Shown: positions 61,861-64,000 of the stretch, piece by piece
Layout of the letters: each line of letters opens with the position of its first letter
Position numbering within the stretch: the stretch's first letter is position 1
Source of the DNA: Sphingomonas crusticola
GTDB lineage: Bacteria > Pseudomonadota > Alphaproteobacteria > Sphingomonadales > Sphingomonadaceae
Direction: 5' to 3'
Assembly: GCF_003391115.1 (NCBI RefSeq)
Contig: NZ_QTJP01000001.1
Location: forward strand, 1,550,001 to 1,614,000
DNA: 64,000 bases
Translations under genes and position numbers: made by a program
Notes under the pieces: generated by a model
What the model was told of the DNA's origin: nothing
Seen by the model: the letters and a program-made list of their open reading frames with translations, nothing else
The model's database searches: none

Positions 61861-62028
61861 GATCGAGACTCCTCAATGAGACGGCTTCATTGCCGCACGG
61901 ATCAGGAGCATCGTCCGTGCCAGAGCGTTAAGTCTTTCTCCCAGAACGGATATTCTAGAAAGGTGCCTCCGCACCGCGTTACGAGCCTGCGCAAATCCGG
62001 ACAGATGCCGTTCGCGAGCGGACAGTCT

Positions 62029-62044
62029 TGGCACGTTTGTTGAT
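62029..62044 (+). promoter_or_regulatory. Sigma54-like site before the regulator gene
   Basis: TGGCACGTTTGTTGAT has a perfect -24 half, but the -12 half reads TTGA rather than TTGC. It is 43 bases before the regulator ATG (62087). With the nearby GGACA half-sites it hints at weak autoregulation, or at a decayed promoter. Confidence 0.4.
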
Positions 62045-62086
62045 AGGTGAAGCGCCGATGGCTACCACGGCCATTGGGGAGTTAAC

Positions 62087-63490
62087 ATGGCGGACAAACC
62101 CGCATTCGACCTGTGCGTCGTGATCGACGATGATGCTGACATATTGCTTGCGGCGCGACTGCTGTTGCGCGAACTCTTCGCAGAGGTCGTGACCACGCCT
62201 TCGCCGGCGCAGGCGATGGAGGTGATAGCCGCGCGCTCGCCGGACGCGATCCTGCTCGACGCCAATTTCGTGCGTGGCGCCACTGACGGGCGCGAAGGAT
62301 TCCTCTGGCTTGGGCGCATCTTGGAGAAGGATCCGGACGCGGTAGTGGTGCTGATAACCGCCCATGGCGGCGTCCAGATCGCGGTCGAGGCGATGAAGCA
62401 GGGCGCGACCGATTTCGTGAGCAAGCCTTGGAATAATGAGCGCTTGCTTGCGACCGTGCGCACCGCCGCCTCGTTACGCAGTTCCCGCCGCGCGACCGGG
62501 GTCGAGAAAGCGCGCGCCCAGGCGATTGCCGCGCCCGCCGGGGAGATTCCGCTGTTGGGCAGCAGCGCCGCAATCCGGCGCGTGCTCGCCTTGGTCGATC
62601 GTGCCGCGCCGACCGAGGCCAATGTCTTGATCACCGGCGAGAATGGCACCGGCAAGGAATTGGTCGCCCGCGCGCTGCACCGGGCGTCGCGCCGGGCCGA
62701 CAAGGTGATGTTGTCGGTCGACCTCGGCGCGATTGCCGAGCCGCTGATCGACAGCGAATTGTTCGGCCATGTCAAAGGCAGCTTCACCGATGCGCGTACC
62801 GATCGCATAGGCCGCATGCAGGCCGCCGACGGCGGCACCTTGTTCCTGGATGAAGTCGGCAATCTGCCGCTTCACCTCCAGCCGAAATTGCTGACCGCGC
62901 TGGAGCAGCGACAGATCACGCCGGTTGGTGCCAACAAGCCGCTGCCGATCGACATTCGCGTCGTCTCGGCCACCAACTTGCGGCCTGAGCAGATTGAGGA
63001 TCCCCGCCAGTTCCGCACCGATCTGCTGTTCCGGCTCAACACGGTCGAAATCGCACTGCCGCCGCTGCGCGAGCGAGCGGAGGACGTGCCGCTGCTGCTC
63101 GAACATTTCCTCGGCTTCTACGCGCGCAAATATGGCAAGCCCGCCCGCGCTTTGCCCACCTCGATATTGGCGGCTTTGTCCGGTTATGATTGGCCCGGCA
63201 ACGTCCGGGCGTTGCGCCACGCCGCCGAGCGCGCCGTTATCCTGGCCGAAGGCGATACCTATGCCCTTTCGGATTTTCCGCTGGCACGTGCGGCGCCCGC
63301 GATCCGGATCGGCGCAGAGGCGGCTCCGCCCGCACCTGCCGCCGATCCCGGCCTGCATCTCGGCCGCGCCGAAAAGCAGATGATCGAGCGCGCGCTTCAG
63401 AAGCATGCCTATAATATCTCCACCGCCGCTGCCGAACTCGGCCTGACGCGTGGCTCGCTCTACCGGCGCATGGAGAAGCATGGGCTTTGA
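62087..63490 (+). CDS. Sigma54-dependent response regulator (NtrC family)
   Basis: Protein of 467 residues; GGGGAG lies before the ATG. Receiver domain about 1-125: acidic pair in VVIDDDADILL, phosphoacceptor Asp in AILLDANF, Lys in FVSKPW. AAA+ domain about 145-375: Walker A GENGTGKE, Walker B GGTLFLDEVGN. The sigma54-contact loop is GSFTDA in place of GAFTGA, a variant seen in some regulators of ABC exporters. The Fis-type HTH is at the end (ISTAAAELGLTRGSLYRRME). It overlaps the kinase gene by 11 bases. Confidence 0.93.
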   Translation: MADKPAFDLCVVIDDDADILLAARLLLRELFAEVVTTPSPAQAMEVIAARSPDAILLDANFVRGATDGREGFLWLGRILEKDPDAVVVLITAHGGVQIAVEAMKQGATDFVSKPWNNERLLATVRTAASLRSSRRATGVEKARAQAIAAPAGEIPLLGSSAAIRRVLALVDRAAPTEANVLITGENGTGKELVARALHRASRRADKVMLSVDLGAIAEPLIDSELFGHVKGSFTDARTDRIGRMQAADGGTLFLDEVGNLPLHLQPKLLTALEQRQITPVGANKPLPIDIRVVSATNLRPEQIEDPRQFRTDLLFRLNTVEIALPPLRERAEDVPLLLEHFLGFYARKYGKPARALPTSILAALSGYDWPGNVRALRHAAERAVILAEGDTYALSDFPLARAAPAIRIGAEAAPPAPAADPGLHLGRAEKQMIERALQKHAYNISTAAAELGLTRGSLYRRMEKHGL

Positions 63491-64000
63491 GAGGAACTTC
63501 GCCGTCGGCTTCGGCTGGCGGCTGCTGCTCCTGCTGGCGGCGATCGCGGGCTTCGCTTTGTCCTGGTGGCAGCCGGGGCTGGGGGCGGCCCGGCTGCTCG
63601 CCGCTTTGCTCGTCGTCGGGGCGACATGGAGCCTGTGGTATTATATCGGGCGCACCAATCGCGAGATTGCGCGCTTCGTCGAAGGCTTGCGCTACGGCGA
63701 TTTTAACCAGGGTTTCGGGCGCACCGCCGGCGGCGGCTTCGACGAGCTTGGGCAGGCGCTTGGCGATGCGATGCGCCAGTTGCGCGCGGAACGCGCCCAG
63801 GCGAGCGACGAGGCACGCGTCCACGCCGCGCTCGCCGACGAGGCGCCGTCCGCCTTGCTGCTGATCGACCAGGATAGTCGCGTCACTTTGGCCAACAAGG
63901 CGGCGCGCAAGACATTTTATCGGCTGGCAGGCACGCGGGTCGAGGATTTTGCCCCTTATGGTGCCGAGTTCGTCGCGCTGCTGCACGCGGGCGGCGAGGC
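63480..64000 (+). CDS. Histidine kinase, N-terminal part (cut by window edge)
   Basis: The first 173 residues are present. Two membrane helices (WRLLLLLAAIAGFALSWW and LLAALLVVGATWSLWYYIG) are followed by a HAMP-like linker (IARFVEGLRYGDFNQGF) and the start of a PAS-like domain (DEAPSALLLIDQDSRVTLAN). The kinase core is outside the window. With almost no periplasmic loop, it probably senses the membrane or a partner such as the ABC exporter. It is coupled to the response regulator by an 11-base overlap. Confidence 0.85.
   Translation, partial: MGFERNFAVGFGWRLLLLLAAIAGFALSWWQPGLGAARLLAALLVVGATWSLWYYIGRTNREIARFVEGLRYGDFNQGFGRTAGGGFDELGQALGDAMRQLRAERAQASDEARVHAALADEAPSALLLIDQDSRVTLANKAARKTFYRLAGTRVEDFAPYGAEFVALLHAGGE

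Overview
The window looks like chromosome from an alphaproteobacterium, most likely a sphingomonad (Sphingomonas or a close relative). The evidence is the high GC, a CcrM-type GANTC methyltransferase, a three-gene pnt transhydrogenase operon with an aa3-type COX subunit IV gene in front, YdcH/DUF465 and UrcA-family genes, a two-amidohydrolase plus POT-transporter operon, and palindromes built on CCCGGC-(loop)-GCCGGG-TGACG. No rRNA, tRNA, insertion sequence or CRISPR array was seen. All function calls come from reading motifs by eye; no search was run.

Bases 1 to about 15,600 hold a decayed, P22-like prophage or its right part. Three copies of a promoter-like repeat (R1 1-29, cut by the window edge; R2 1858-1910; R3 4289-4341) separate cargo cassettes. 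The first cassette has a possible toxin with a membrane-anchored partner (71-1342). The second has a secreted beta-helix protein (2221-3792). Each is closed by a minus-strand Cys-rich gene or its broken copy. R3 is followed at once by an intrinsic terminator and then by the packaging genes: small terminase-like ORFs, TerL and portal. A protein with a virion-like N-terminus and a nuclease-like C-terminus lies between TerL and portal. TonB_C, PAP2 and SGNH genes sit where capsid genes would be expected. A scaffold-like gene that seems to lose its 3' end runs straight into a holin-like gene and a nested spanin pair. No major capsid or tail gene is visible.

From 15.6 to 21.4 kb there are an aspartic-protease relative with a damaged active-site motif, two small genes, and a compact cluster of a PLP enzyme, a SET protein, an ATP-grasp ligase, a PrmC-like methyltransferase and a MarR-like regulator. 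This cluster is a candidate uncharacterised pathway. From 21.6 to 53.3 kb is mostly housekeeping: pnt, ccrM, an alcohol dehydrogenase, rlpA, a VIT family protein, folP, rnhB, thiD, glmM, a MocR regulator, a peptide-use operon, tsaC, a YdeP-type molybdoenzyme, an Nramp relative and an RNB nuclease. From 53.4 to 56.8 kb is a complete dTDP-L-rhamnose operon, rfbCBDA.

The right end (56.8-64 kb) is a MacB/FtsX-type ABC export operon (adaptor, ATPase, permease) next to a sigma54-dependent response regulator and a histidine kinase cut by the window edge. The adaptor gene has a near-consensus -24/-12 promoter with two 16-bp TGTCC...GGACA palindromes upstream, 22 bp apart. A third palindrome, differing from one of these at a single base, lies 19 kb away in front of a small GntR gene. 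This looks like an undescribed regulator-site-target set and is, with the prophage cassettes, the most interesting part of the window.
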